Shown here: positions 12,589-22,694 of the stretch, one piece after another | Layout of the letters: the number at the start of each line of letters is the position of its first letter | How positions within the stretch are numbered: the stretch's first letter is position 1 | Source: Cerioporus squamosus | Lineage: Eukaryota > Basidiomycota > Agaricomycetes > Polyporales > Polyporaceae | DNA: 64,000 nucleotides | Reading direction: 5' to 3' | NCBI GenBank assembly: GCA_022592435.1 | Contig: JABYQS010000023.1 | Coordinates: 186,001-250,000 of the forward strand | The notes under the pieces: generated by a model | Database searches by the model: none | What the model saw: only the letters and a program-made list of their open reading frames with translations | Told to the model about the DNA's origin: nothing | Position numbers and translations under genes: made by a program

Positions 12589-12959
12589 GGTCAACCACTA
12601 CTGTTCCCGGCACCCGAGTCGTTGGTCGTTAGGTCGTGACAGTTGTGCGTCCAAGGTCGTATATGTATTCTGGGTTGAAGTGAGATGGGTGGGCGTCGAG
12701 CAAGAGGGAGGAGGAGAGGTCTGACTCTGAGTCCAAGCCATCACAGCGCTTTGCCGCTGTGAGACTACGACGCGCTCATACTTACGCGCCTGCTGCCACT
12801 TCGACCACGACCACCACGGCCACCACGGCCACGACCAGTAGCGTTACACTATGACGCTGTAACTCTTCTACATTCACTTCAGTATTCACACTCGGATACG
12901 TCTCCTGTTTTACCTTGTCAACCGCGTCGGCGCATACTACGTCCGGGACCGATTCGAGG
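12589..12959. other. Divergent promoter region
   Basis: This lies between the HEATR5 start (minus) and the start of the next gene (plus), so it should hold both promoters. An imperfect tandem of ACCACGGCC-like units lies at about 12800-12835. No exon was accepted here. Confidence 0.4.
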
Positions 12960-14467
12960 ATGGGGGACAACGAGCGGGTGTGTCGCACGCCGGATGTAAG
13001 AGCATGCATGTTACGGAGATATACGTGTCATTAATAGGTACGTCTTACAAGGGACCGTCTCCTGTCAAGAAGCGTAAGGTGATGCACGCCCCGGAAGGCT
13101 TCGCGAACCTGAGGCAAATACGGGAAGAGCGCAAATCCCTGCACGCAAGTTCACGTCTGCGTTCAACGACCCCAAACGATCCAAGGCAATCCCGAAGGAC
13201 TTACCGCTACGTATACCACGTCTCCCTGCTCTTGCTCCATCTACCCCCCGAGCTGGGCCTTCCAATGAGTCTCTATTACGGATGCTTCGTCCTCCGGTGC
13301 TACCTGTTTCAAACCCTGCGCAAGCTGGACCGTCCAAGGAGACCTCCTCTGTTGCATCGGGTTCCCGGAACACGACACCAATACACATGAGACCTCCATC
13401 CTTTGCACTTAGCCCCAGTGCAACCACGAAGTTCACCCTCAGGGGCGCTGACATTGGCTCGCCTCGAACTCCTGCCAAGCCAACCTCCAAAGCAGACCTC
13501 CAGAAGCTTCAACCGCCTACCCTTCCTCCCCTTCCAGAGCCTATCAAACTTCCGCAGAATCTCCATGTTATGAAGCCGCCGCCGCCACCTCCCCCGCCGA
13601 GGAAGGGGCTGCCTCTGCCGGAAGCGAGCAAACTCAAAACCATCTCTACAACGCGCGTTGCGGTCACCATGGACCCGCGTACGGAGAGCGGTACCGATGA
13701 GCTGATGGCCTTACACTTGGAGCACAACGCACCCACGTATATGCCGCCCGCCGAGCGCGAGCTCAATCGTGGACTCGGTCAGAGCCCGGAGAAGGCGTCG
13801 AAAGCTAAGACAGCAAAGTTCACCCGGTACGGAGCAGCCCACAGCCTGTAATGCTCAGCTTTGACACTGTTACCTAGGGGAGGCCTCGCAGAGCGCGCGA
13901 AGTACTTGTTCTCGGAGCAACACACCGCGCTCGCGCTCTGGTACAAAGACATGACGCTGCAAGCTACTCGACCACAGACACATACACGTGTTGCTCCCGA
14001 CTTGTGTCTACGCATTGTGGAGGTGGTCCACATCGCGTCCATCGTTAGTCTGCAGCGTTCTCAGAACGTGCCGAGGCTCTGTATCTTGCGATGCGCGAAA
14101 GTCATAAAGGGCCGGACGACTGGCGACCTGACCGTGCTCCTGGACTTCGGCGGTCCGGGCTCCCCGGCAGGCAAAACACATACATTGGACGAAATCAAGG
14201 AGGGGAGGGATGTACACGCGTGGAGGCCGTGGAACAGCTCACAGGTGGATGAGGAAGAGATGCGACGGCATGGCGCCCCTCCGAGAGATGGCAGTACGTT
14301 GTTTTGTACCCGGTTCCGACTGGTATGATCCATGTCTTCCGCAAGGAATCGCTTACTTGATGTATATGTAGCATGAGTTCATGCGATACGTTGAGCAGAG
14401 TTTCCATGGTCCGCGACATCGGTATGGTGCTCATAGGTGGCGCCGCCAGCATGAAGTCGATCTGTAA
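12960..14467 (+). CDS. Uncharacterised protein with NLS, Pro-rich middle and conserved C-terminal domain (one-base frameshift)
   Basis: Exons 12960-12995, 13052-13826, 13878-14322 and 14372-14467 have good GT-AG introns of 56, 51 and 49 bases. Together they give about 450 residues, but the sum is one base short of a whole number of codons. The break lies near 13131-13140, between RQIREERKSL and ARKFTSAFNDPKRSK, with no usable intron there. The N-terminus has PVKKRKV, an SV40-like nuclear localisation signal. The middle is Pro-rich with an eight-proline run near 13580. The C-terminal part (LAERAKYLFSEQHTALALW, RCAKVIKGRTTGDLTVLLDF, HTLDEIKEGRDVHAWRPW) looks like a folded, mostly beta domain. 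I do not recognise the family. The missing base may be a sequencing error or real decay. A nuclear, chromatin- or DNA-related role is only a guess from the NLS. Confidence 0.6.
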
Positions 14468-14999
14468 CACCGATAATCGTACGGGAGTGAGGCGGAGGCT
14501 TAAGGTACTTTCGGAGCACATGGAAATAGGTGCGTGTATCATGTCGGTAAGCACTTTCTAACCCCGACTTGCAGAGTTTGAATCGAACTCTACGTTCCTG
14601 CATCACAGGGCCTTCGTAAATAGGCAACATTTTCTTGGTTGGCTCAAGGGTCCGATATTCGTGAAGTTCATCTCATATTGCACCTCCATACTCGACAACG
14701 GTCATCTTCTTGTCGACATGTTTCGGTCTGCGATATCCTTCACAGCGCCATCATTTCCATCCTCACCGGGCGTGAGCCTTTGCAGGACTGTTACGCGTAT
14801 ACAGGGTCATACTTCACTCATCATATGATTTCATGGCAGGTTCGCGGGAGCTGGTAAGTATGCGCTGTCATTCCATACTGCCCACGAGGTTGAAATCTTC
14901 TCCATCCTTCATCAGAACAAGGGGTATCTACAACGCCATGGACCCCTGTTCGGCAAGCTTGGAGCGCACTGGAAGTTGCAGCATTTGAGGGCACTGACA
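14468..14999. other. No gene recognised
   Basis: This lies between the uncharacterised gene and the left copy of the 2-kb duplication. No reading with family resemblance was found. Confidence 0.35.
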
Positions 15000-15572
15000 T
15001 GCGTTAAAGAATAAGAACGGAGGCGTTCGAAAGCGGTTAGGCTGCGAGGCCGCCCACACGAACAAATATTAGTAAACACTAGTACGGGGCTGGGCCCTCG
15101 TTCCGACACGCGAAAGGCGTACGGTGGCGAGTACATGTACTTACCGTACCCGCGAGACTTGTTCTGTAGGCGACGAACTCATAAGGTCGGCTTCGCGAAC
15201 GTGTACTCTCCAGGTAACCTTTGTATGTTCTTGAAGTCGGATGGCCTGGTACAGCCCGGACTTACTGACGGTGAGCAGCGTTAGGTGCCGTGCGTACTCG
15301 CCAGACTTCGGACTATTGTTCTCAAACGGGCATGTGAGGCAGATATGGCCGCTGATTATCGGCAGGACGATCGAGGGTGTAGACGGGTGAGCCTGCACAA
15401 CTATCTTCTGGACCCTATCCTCGCTCGCTGACTTTCGACGCAGGAGGCGATACATCAACGAGCCAATGACGGTGCACATGGCTCAGCGCCCGAACAAGGG
15501 TTCCTTTGTTCTCTCCCAGAGGCTGACGCAACCCAGGCCGCGGGACTCTCCGAGCTTGGACGCCCGGTCAGG

Positions 15573-15580
15573 TATATAAG
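15573..15580 (+). promoter_or_regulatory. TATA box of the duplicated unit, copy 1
   Basis: TATATAAG stands 38 bases upstream of an ATG in a good context (ACCACCATG at 15618). It is conserved at 36321-36328 in copy 2, and is one of the clearest TATA boxes in the window. Confidence 0.55.
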
Positions 15581-15617
15581 GCCCCCGTCCGACCTCCCAG
15601 CTTTCCTCACAACCACC

Positions 15618-16893
15618 ATGTTCTCCGCTCTCCCTCGAGGCCCCTCCGCCTCCTCAAGTATGGCCACCTACATAGCCCCGTCGCCCTCCATGGCGACGAT
15701 TATGCATCAGCCCCAGCCTCACGCCACCCGGCGTGCTCGACCAGCACGGCCCGATGCCGCCACGGTGCGCCGCCTCTCTTGTTGACATTCGCTGCTCGTC
15801 GCTCACAACCTACAGCAGCATCGAGGTCGCGGTGTGTCTCAGTGCGAAACCTGTAGCACTGTGGCGCGCCATCCCGGTCACCAGCGGCCATAAGCGTGTT
15901 CGCCCGGCGGTCCATCGTGACCGCCACCAGCGGCTGGAGCATGCGATTGAGCCCAGGCGTCGGTGCTCCGCTTCATCTTCGCTTGCCTCACCGCGGCGTG
16001 GCTGTGTTAGACGGGGTGCGCCGGGACGGATGGTTGCCCTCGCCTCTGAGAGCACCTCTCCGCACGGACGCCAAAACCTGGAACGTGCCACGAAAGCGGC
16101 ATGGGTCGGCGACGTACGCGCCGATGAGCACTCACCCGACTCCTCTGCGAGGTCTGCTTGACGTGGGCCGCCATCGCATGTGTGACAAGGGTAGTGCCTC
16201 GGCGTCGCGTCGTCAGCAGGAGGCTGGTCTCCGACCGTAAGTTCTGCCATCTCCCTCCAGCGCGATGCCGATATTAATTCGTCTTAGTTGTTTAGAGACC
16301 TCCCTTCGTGCGGCCACCCCACCGGCGTCATTCAGGTCTTCGATGTCAGACGTCAGTGGGGGTGGTCTGCCAGCAACGAGAGGCCTCACACCACTGCTAC
16401 CATGCGGATACATGAACCACAAAAGCACAGGACCTTCCCGCAGCCGCCACCGGTCGCGATCACCGAGCGACCCGTCTCTAATCGCGGGAAGGTGCGCGTA
16501 CCACACCTACGTCTATGCTGACCTCTGCAGTCCTCCAGATGCCCTTCCAGCCCGCACTCGGTTGCAGAGCGCCCCAACAACACCACAACGACAAACACAC
16601 CTCTCCAAGCCTCTGCCCGGTGTTGCGCGACATGCAAGTCTACCACTATATGCAATCCGTGTGACACGATATGCCGACATCCCTCAACAGCGACGCCGCC
16701 AAACGCAAGGCGTCGCACCCCCAAAACAAGGTACGTCCTCCTCCCGAGTCGCCTTCTTAGCGATAACGCTAACCCTCTCCTCAGTGTGCCTCAAGTCGTG
16801 TGCATCAATAACTTATCAATATTTATTCGTTCATACCGCCCTTCGGAGGTGACCCCTTCTTCAAGAGCACCTCCGATTCAAGACGGGTGCTAA
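15618..16893 (+). CDS. Predicted six-exon gene in duplicated unit, copy 1; unknown
   Basis: Exons 15618-15764, 15816-15831, 15885-16236, 16296-16491, 16531-16730 and 16785-16893 connect six open segments through introns of 51, 53, 59, 39 and 54 bases, all with GT and AG ends. The last intron has a CTAAC branch-point-like motif. They total 1020 bases, 339 residues, with a TATA box and Kozak-like start upstream. Exon 2 is only 16 bases. The predicted product is Arg-, Ser- and Pro-rich, starts MFSALPRGPSASSS, and has a Cys-rich stretch (RCCATCKSTTICNPCDTICR) in exon 5. No family is recognised. Differences from copy 2 are mostly non-synonymous, so selection on this reading looks weak. An alternative exon 5 acceptor at 16538 gives a shorter protein ending QSV. 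The model comes from frame and splice logic only; it could be coincidence. Confidence 0.35.
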
Positions 16894-17244
16894 GCACGCT
16901 GCCGGCCGGGATCTCAAAACGCAAGCGAGTCCCCGGTTCAAGAACGGTCCCCGAGGGACGGTCAGCCTTCTGCTTTCATAGCGAGGCTGCTCCTGGCGCA
17001 GGCCTCTCCGTGGCCCTCGGGACTAGTACCTGCTTCGGCAGGGAAGCTAACATGCGCCGAAATCCCTGGGTGATCATTTCTTCTCTTCACGTCTTCGCCC
17101 CCGAGTCTTATCGCCTCTGTAGTTCCCCTACCGTTGCGGTGGTGGCTTCGTTGTACTGAATATGTTAAAGCCCATGTAACGTACATATATCTTGGGACCC
17201 CCGAGTGCACTCCAATACGACATATGAGTTACTGGCCAATCGGG

Positions 17245-19360
17245 TCATCGTCCTTTCTCAGGATCGTCCGTCAGCCGCAAGGTCTGCTCTATCCCCGCTC
17301 CCTTGTGGAGTGTCCCCTCACTCGACACTGTGCTGATGGTCGTCGCGATGCCGCTAGTGATCGGTGCACCTCCCTCGCCACCATATGAGGAGCTGTTATC
17401 TGAGTCGAATGTGGTTGGACCATTGCGCGCGAACTTGGGATCAGACAGAGGCAGGCCTGTTGTTGCATCTGTGCCAAAGCTTGTGCGGACGAGCGAGAGA
17501 ATGTTGATGAGGACCCGAGCGCCCAACATGCATGGAACGCTGTAGAGAGCCGTAATTAGCCTCGCGGCCCATGCGAGGAGGTGCTACGTACGCGTTCAAT
17601 AGACCGTTGAACAGTATCTTAAACGCGGCGTTCTCGAACCGCAACATGAAAAGATTGCACATGAACACGACTAGAGGCGTAGAAATATATCAGCATTGGT
17701 TCGACGTGTCCACGACAGTGCGCCGACCGTTTACGCTATATCGCGCATGAGCATGAGGAGTACCTCGGTGGGGATGCATATCGACGACTCACCAGCAATA
17801 GTACATGAGACCATCGCGGACTGGAAAGCAACAGGACGAGTAGATCAGTGAGCTTTCCATGGTAAGTTAGCTACAGTAGGCTCCTCACAGAACAGAGCAA
17901 GCAGTGGTGACGAGGTCACCTCTTTCCTATCCCGAAGGATGCGATATATAGTCAGAATACAAAGGACGGAGGTCTTACGATAGACATGCGACCGATCAGC
18001 GATTATTCGTCCACTTATGGAGACAGACAAGGATTACCGTCACAATTCCCGTGACGATTGCTTCGAAGATGGTGTCCGGAACTGAGTCCCATCATGAGTA
18101 TTTTTGCATGCTAGTTGCACGAGGAACGCAGAGCGCACCAGTAGAGAAACACCCTGTCACGGGGAGTCCGCTGGGGGCGCCGGGTGAGTACTTGCGACAT
18201 GCGGTCAGTGCGCTCGAACAGGCCGCTCACTGTGGAAGAAAGACGGCTGTCGATTCGGCAGGGTTAACACAGGCCGGTATGTGGGATGACTTGGGATAGC
18301 TCACGCTGTGTGTGCGATAGCGCTTTCACGAGGACCACGATACTAGCAAAAAAGCGTGAGCTTCTGACGTTTGAGGGCTTTAAGTTTTCCGTACACACCT
18401 GATGGTAATCGAAACTGGGACGATATCAGTGCCTATGAGAGACGAAGCGCAATGATACGTACTTGTGTACATGGCCGCCAGAAACATCAGCAGCTTTCGA
18501 GACCTGCGATAGAGGATCCAGACGCTACCAGGCGGTAACGTCAGACCCTACGGTGGTACAACGTAAACGGATTGATCCAAGACGTACCGAAGGGCGAAGA
18601 CAAACTCCACTGACCACCACATAATAGTTGGAAGAGCGATCGTGACATTGGTAGCGGTTCTGCATCTGCTTGTGCAATGAACCGTAGTTAGAAATTGATG
18701 CAAACACCATCCGCTGCAAGGACTCGGGTACACTCACACCTGTGACGAGCCGTGTCTTAAGTGAGCGTAGTTACCGAGTACAAGCACGGAGACTTACCCG
18801 GGAGGGCAAGCATCTACAAGGAAGACTGTAGATGTCTTGAGATGCATGAAGATGTGGTCAATCTCATTGACTCACAAGTAGCGAGAGGGTTTGCGAGACC
18901 GATGCGACGTAGCGTATCTATCCGCGCGGGTCTCAATCCGTGAAACCGGCGAATGAATATAGTCTTTACCCAGAGCTTAAGCGGCAAGCTTCAGCTTAGG
19001 CTCGGCTGGTGTCGATGATGCACTTACATACAGCAGCTTGCTGAGTTAGCTTTTGACATCCATATCATCTCCACCTAGTGTTAAGCACACGGTGTCAAAG
19101 TGGTACGAGGTTCGCGCAAAGAACCTAACCTCGTCACTGAATTCAATAGCCAGTCGTAACTGCGATAGCCGTGAGCGAACGACCACAACATTGAAGAAAA
19201 GTCAGAACTGGATACGTACGCCAGGAGAGCCAATGAGGCGACTGGAGACTTCTTGGTAAGTATAGAGCACACTGAACACGGAGCCATGCATACCGTCTGT
19301 GTACACAGCAATCCGAAGTTGAGAGAGCTGGCCGAGCTGGCCATCGAGCAGAGCGGACAT
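17245..19360 (-). CDS. DUF6533-type seven-helix membrane protein (one-base frameshift)
   Basis: The gene starts MSALLDGQLGQLSQLRIAVY at 19360. After an intron it reads VASLALLAYDWLL, then FSDEVEMIWMSKANSASC, the hallmark of the N-terminal DUF6533 domain of basidiomycete membrane proteins. Later exons supply further predicted membrane helices: PTIMWWSVEFVFALRYVL, VWILYRRSRKLLMFLAAMYT, PDTIFEAIVTGIVTVI and MCNLFMLRFENAAFKILFNG. Then follow MLGARVLINIL and a polar C-terminal tail ending DDPEKGR at 17245. Exon borders between these pieces are only partly certain. Between DWLL and FSDEV one base is missing (TTGAATTC near 19145-19150), so the gene is either mildly decayed or affected by a sequencing error. 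These proteins resemble seven-transmembrane receptors but their ligands and partners are unknown. Confidence 0.65.
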
Positions 19361-20134
19361 CGTGCGTTCGTATGCGGAGCGAGAAAGAGCAAGATGCACA
19401 CTCTGGGTGTGTCAGTATCGGACGTACTGAGATGCAGCTGAAGCCCTCTGTCCATATATCCACTCGAGGCTGCACTCGTGTAGGCCCGAAGTACACTCCC
19501 AGGTACCCCGGTCCCCTGCATTAGAGTCTAACTTGATCTATGCCTGTCAGTGAAACTTGAGTGCAGACCTTGCGATCGCTAAATTGCAGGCGTATCAGCG
19601 TAGGGCGTGCTCAGACGCCTCCGTTCACTTAAGCTTCGGGGCGGTATCCGAGTCAGGCTGCCAAGCGCGAGGCGGATACAGTCGGAACGTGAGGCAGTGG
19701 CCCCACACATCAGTGCCGACACCTGAAAGTCGTGAACGTTCATAACTTCAGGGAAGGTCGATGTGTTCACGCACCATTCGCGCGAGTAGAGCCGCCGCGG
19801 TGCGGACTATGTTAGTAGCAGACATAGTACACGCTGTGAGATAGGAGTCTAAGTAGCGCAAGAACGGAGGTGCCGAGATCCTCAAAGTCGCCAACCGGGC
19901 AGCTTGATGCACACCTGCGAAGGCTCGGAAAGGGACATTGTACATATGGCAACCTCAGAGCTCGTGTGATGCGATTAACGTCTTCTAAACATGCGTGTGA
20001 CCAAATACTGCAACAACCTGCCAGAGCGGGTGGCAGATGGAGAAGTATGGCCTTATCAGAATGGGTAGACGGGTTAGAGGAAGCTCTTACCTCGCTTTCA
20101 AAGATACCCCAGCACTTCACATCAGTCTCCCACT
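19361..20134. other. No gene recognised
   Basis: This lies between the DUF6533 gene start and the stop of the GH3 gene, both on the minus strand. It would hold the DUF6533 promoter and the GH3 3' region. No exon was recognised. Confidence 0.35.
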
Positions 20135-22308
20135 TTAAACCGCTGTCATCTTCACCGGGATCGTGCCCGAGACTGAAGCTTCGCCATATATAGCCGCAGC
20201 GGCAGCTTCCAACGCGGGTACGGTGAACTCGAAGGTTGCGATCGCGGGAACATTGAGTTCGCCCAGAGCGAGGAGGTCGTAGGGGGCGCAGGATGACACG
20301 GCGATCAGCTTGGACGACCGCTCGCCCATGGCAGCAACGACCTTCTTGAAGAAGTCGACCTGCCACGCGCCCTTCTCGTACCCGTTCCTCGTGGTGAAGA
20401 TAACGGAACCAGCTGCGAGGAGATTCTCCGCAATGGTAGGAGCAAGTTCGTCACCAGGTGCATACACGACGTGCTCGATAGCGGGGACACGCTGGGCGAT
20501 CGACCTGGCGAACGCGGAGTAGGAAGGTCCGACGGTGTTCCTGAGGTTACCTGCAGCGTCGCGCAGCTGGTCCTCAGCATCATCCACCGCACGGTTGAGC
20601 GACTCCATACGGGGAGTAAAGAGCACGGCGGGCCCGACAGTCGACAAGGGCGCGAAGGGGCGCGAGTTGGGCAGGTGGGAAATCGATGCGGCGTACGCGC
20701 GCCTGCTAAGTAGCTGGTGCTCTTGCTTCAACGCGAAGACGGACTCGGATTGAAAGGGAGCGAAGACGTCGTCCCACGATCCTGCGAACTTGTCCTTCAA
20801 AGTAGAGATGCGCGCGCCACTGGTTTTGAGGTCGTCGATCGAGAGCGTCCCCGCATTCACCGCAGCATACGCTGCTTCCAAGGCACCAACATGGCGTTGG
20901 TACCGATGGCAGATCATCACGATGTCCGCGCCAGCCTGGAGAGCACGCACGGCGCCGCCTTCGGAGCCGTACGTCTCGGCCACCGCTTCCATCTCAAGAC
21001 AATCGGTGACCACTACGCCCTGGTAGCCCATCTCCCCTCTCAGTAAGTCCGTGGTAATGGCGCGAGATAGCGAGCATGGCGTGTCATCCCCGGTAACCAG
21101 TGGAAGCGCCATATGCCCCGTCATAATACTCGCGATGTGGTCCCGCACGAGAACCTCAAATGGCACGAGCTCCGTGGCCTGGAGAGCAGCCTTGTCCACG
21201 AGGATGCGAGGTAGGCTCAAGTGCGAGTCAACGTGAGTGTTGCCGTGACCAGGGAAGTGCTTCGCAGATGGGGCGACCTTCTGGGCAGTGAATGCCGCGC
21301 TGACAGCTTGCACATAGCGAGCTGCTGTCGTAGGATCTACAGGTGCTCGTCAGCCGTCTGTCAGCTAGCATAACGTGAGAAGGCTATCCACCATCACTGT
21401 AGGAACGGATCCCTAGCGCATTTGGGCGATCAGTTAGAGCACAGACTGACCCATCAAGGGAACTTACCGATGACAGGGTTTCTCGGATCCGAGTTCACAT
21501 CCGCAACAGGACTGTAACTGCGAGCCGTGTCAAGCACTGAAAGAGGCTTGCGGGCGATCCGGCTTACACCCAGTTTATGCCCGCAGCTTTTAGTTCTTTC
21601 CCGGTAGCTACAGTCACTTCTGTTGCCAATTCTGGTGATCCTGAAGCCGCCAGAGCCATCGCACCCGGACTGATTGGCTATTAGTGGAATGCATCCACAG
21701 GAAGACTGATGCGACGTACAACTGGGTTCCGGCATCTGGGACGCTGAACGCCGATACGAGACCTGTGTACAACACACCTTAGCTCTGGTCCTAAGTCTCT
21801 TTGCGCAATGCGCTGCCTCGGACGCAGGGTCCAACAGGGGCTTAGTTAAGTACATCTTGGCAACTCACCATTCTCTTGATCGATACCAATCAGTAGCGGA
21901 CGAGGATGTCCAGCCTCCTTCGCAATGGCTTGCAATCCGGTAGTGAGGCGACGGACCTGGGCGATGCCTGGATCATTGCATAGGTCATTGTTTGATGGCA
22001 GTATGAGGAGCAACCATCCAATCGCTAAACCTACTTTGCACGTTCGCTTGAAGAGGATGATACTCCTGTGAAACCACCCCACTTCAGCTGCCAGCCAGCA
22101 TGTGAGGGTCGTCGCTGCGCAAGATACATACCCTAGGTAGTAGTCCTTGATGAGCGTTCTGACGTCGTCACTAACTTCATGGCCATGAAATCCAAAGACG
22201 AAGTGCTGTATGTTGGCGATGCCGTGAGCGTTTGAGTTGCTCTGGTTTGTCGACCCCAAACCATACCTGGCCGATCTCGCGTCTCTCTTCCTCTGTCAGG
22301 GAAGTCAT
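20135..22308 (-). CDS. GH3 beta-N-acetylhexosaminidase, NagZ-like
   Basis: The start MTSLTEEERREIGQ at 22308 splices to HFVFGFHGHEVSDDVRTLI. Short exons then give GLQAIAKEAGHPRPLLIGID, ELKAAGINWVYSPVADVNSD and NPVIGIRSYSDGDPTTAARY. The last long exon carries KHFPGHGNTHVDSHLSLP and VVTDCLEMEAVAETYG. In GH3 N-acetylglucosaminidases the KHFPGHG...DSH loop holds the His-Asp acid/base dyad, and the Asp of the TD/SD-x-x-x-M motif is the nucleophile; both are present. The enzyme is expected to release terminal GlcNAc from chitin or glycoconjugate fragments. There is no signal peptide, so it is probably cytosolic. A C-terminal domain continues after the barrel and ends SGTIPVKMTAV. Splicing checked by eye keeps the frame (for example GT + TTAC giving Val-Tyr before SPVADV). 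The gene appears intact. Confidence 0.88.
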
Positions 22309-22694
22309 GGTAGGGGATGTCAAGGTGCCCTCCGAGGGTCAGGAGAGTGGCACGGCCTCCGGCCTGGCAAGGACAATGCGGTATCTCATCATGTGGTCGG
22401 CGCATGAGCGGCAACCTCACCCCGTCTCTGGTTCTTTCCTGCAAGGTTCTGGCGTGTGTCCGCAATGAAAATCCCCTCGTCCCGTATTCAAACTTCTTAG
22501 CCAGTTTGAGAGAAGGGTTGTGGATATGCAGAAGTAGGAGGCCGTGGACGTACGCTCGGACTCAGACTGCGACGTTTCATATACCGGGCGCTGCTGCCGA
22601 CGCCGGCCACGTGGGGCGCATTGAGCACACAGCCTTGAAGTTGCATACTTACATCTGTTCATCGTCCACCACGACCCCCTCGCCGTCGGCTGCG
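22309..22694. other. Divergent promoter region, GH3 and VHS genes
   Basis: 386 bases separate the start codons of the two genes and must carry both promoters. No other gene is seen. Confidence 0.5.

Larger units (their letters stand above)
15000..17069 (+). repeat. 2-kb dispersed duplication, copy 1
   Basis: The segment matches about 35767-37817 in the same orientation. The first roughly 400 bases (to about 15406) are clearly diverged with indels. From 15407 to 17069 the two copies align with a constant offset of 20748, meaning no indels over about 1.66 kb, and only some 25-35 substitutions by eye. Similarity stops abruptly after CGAAATCCCTGG. I see no inverted termini, LTR signature or target-site duplication, so the mechanism is open. 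The two copies bracket about 19 kb of ordinary host genes. Confidence 0.9.

Noticed and set aside
15810..16250. 146-residue minus-strand frame in the duplicated unit, also present in copy 2 at 36558-36998
   Set aside because: It has no start context or family motif, and the plus strand offers a TATA box and consistent splice sites. Conservation in copy 2 only reflects the lack of indels.
16920..16965. GGTTCAAG motif resembling a tRNA T-loop
   Set aside because: No matching acceptor, D-arm or anticodon stem could be folded around it.
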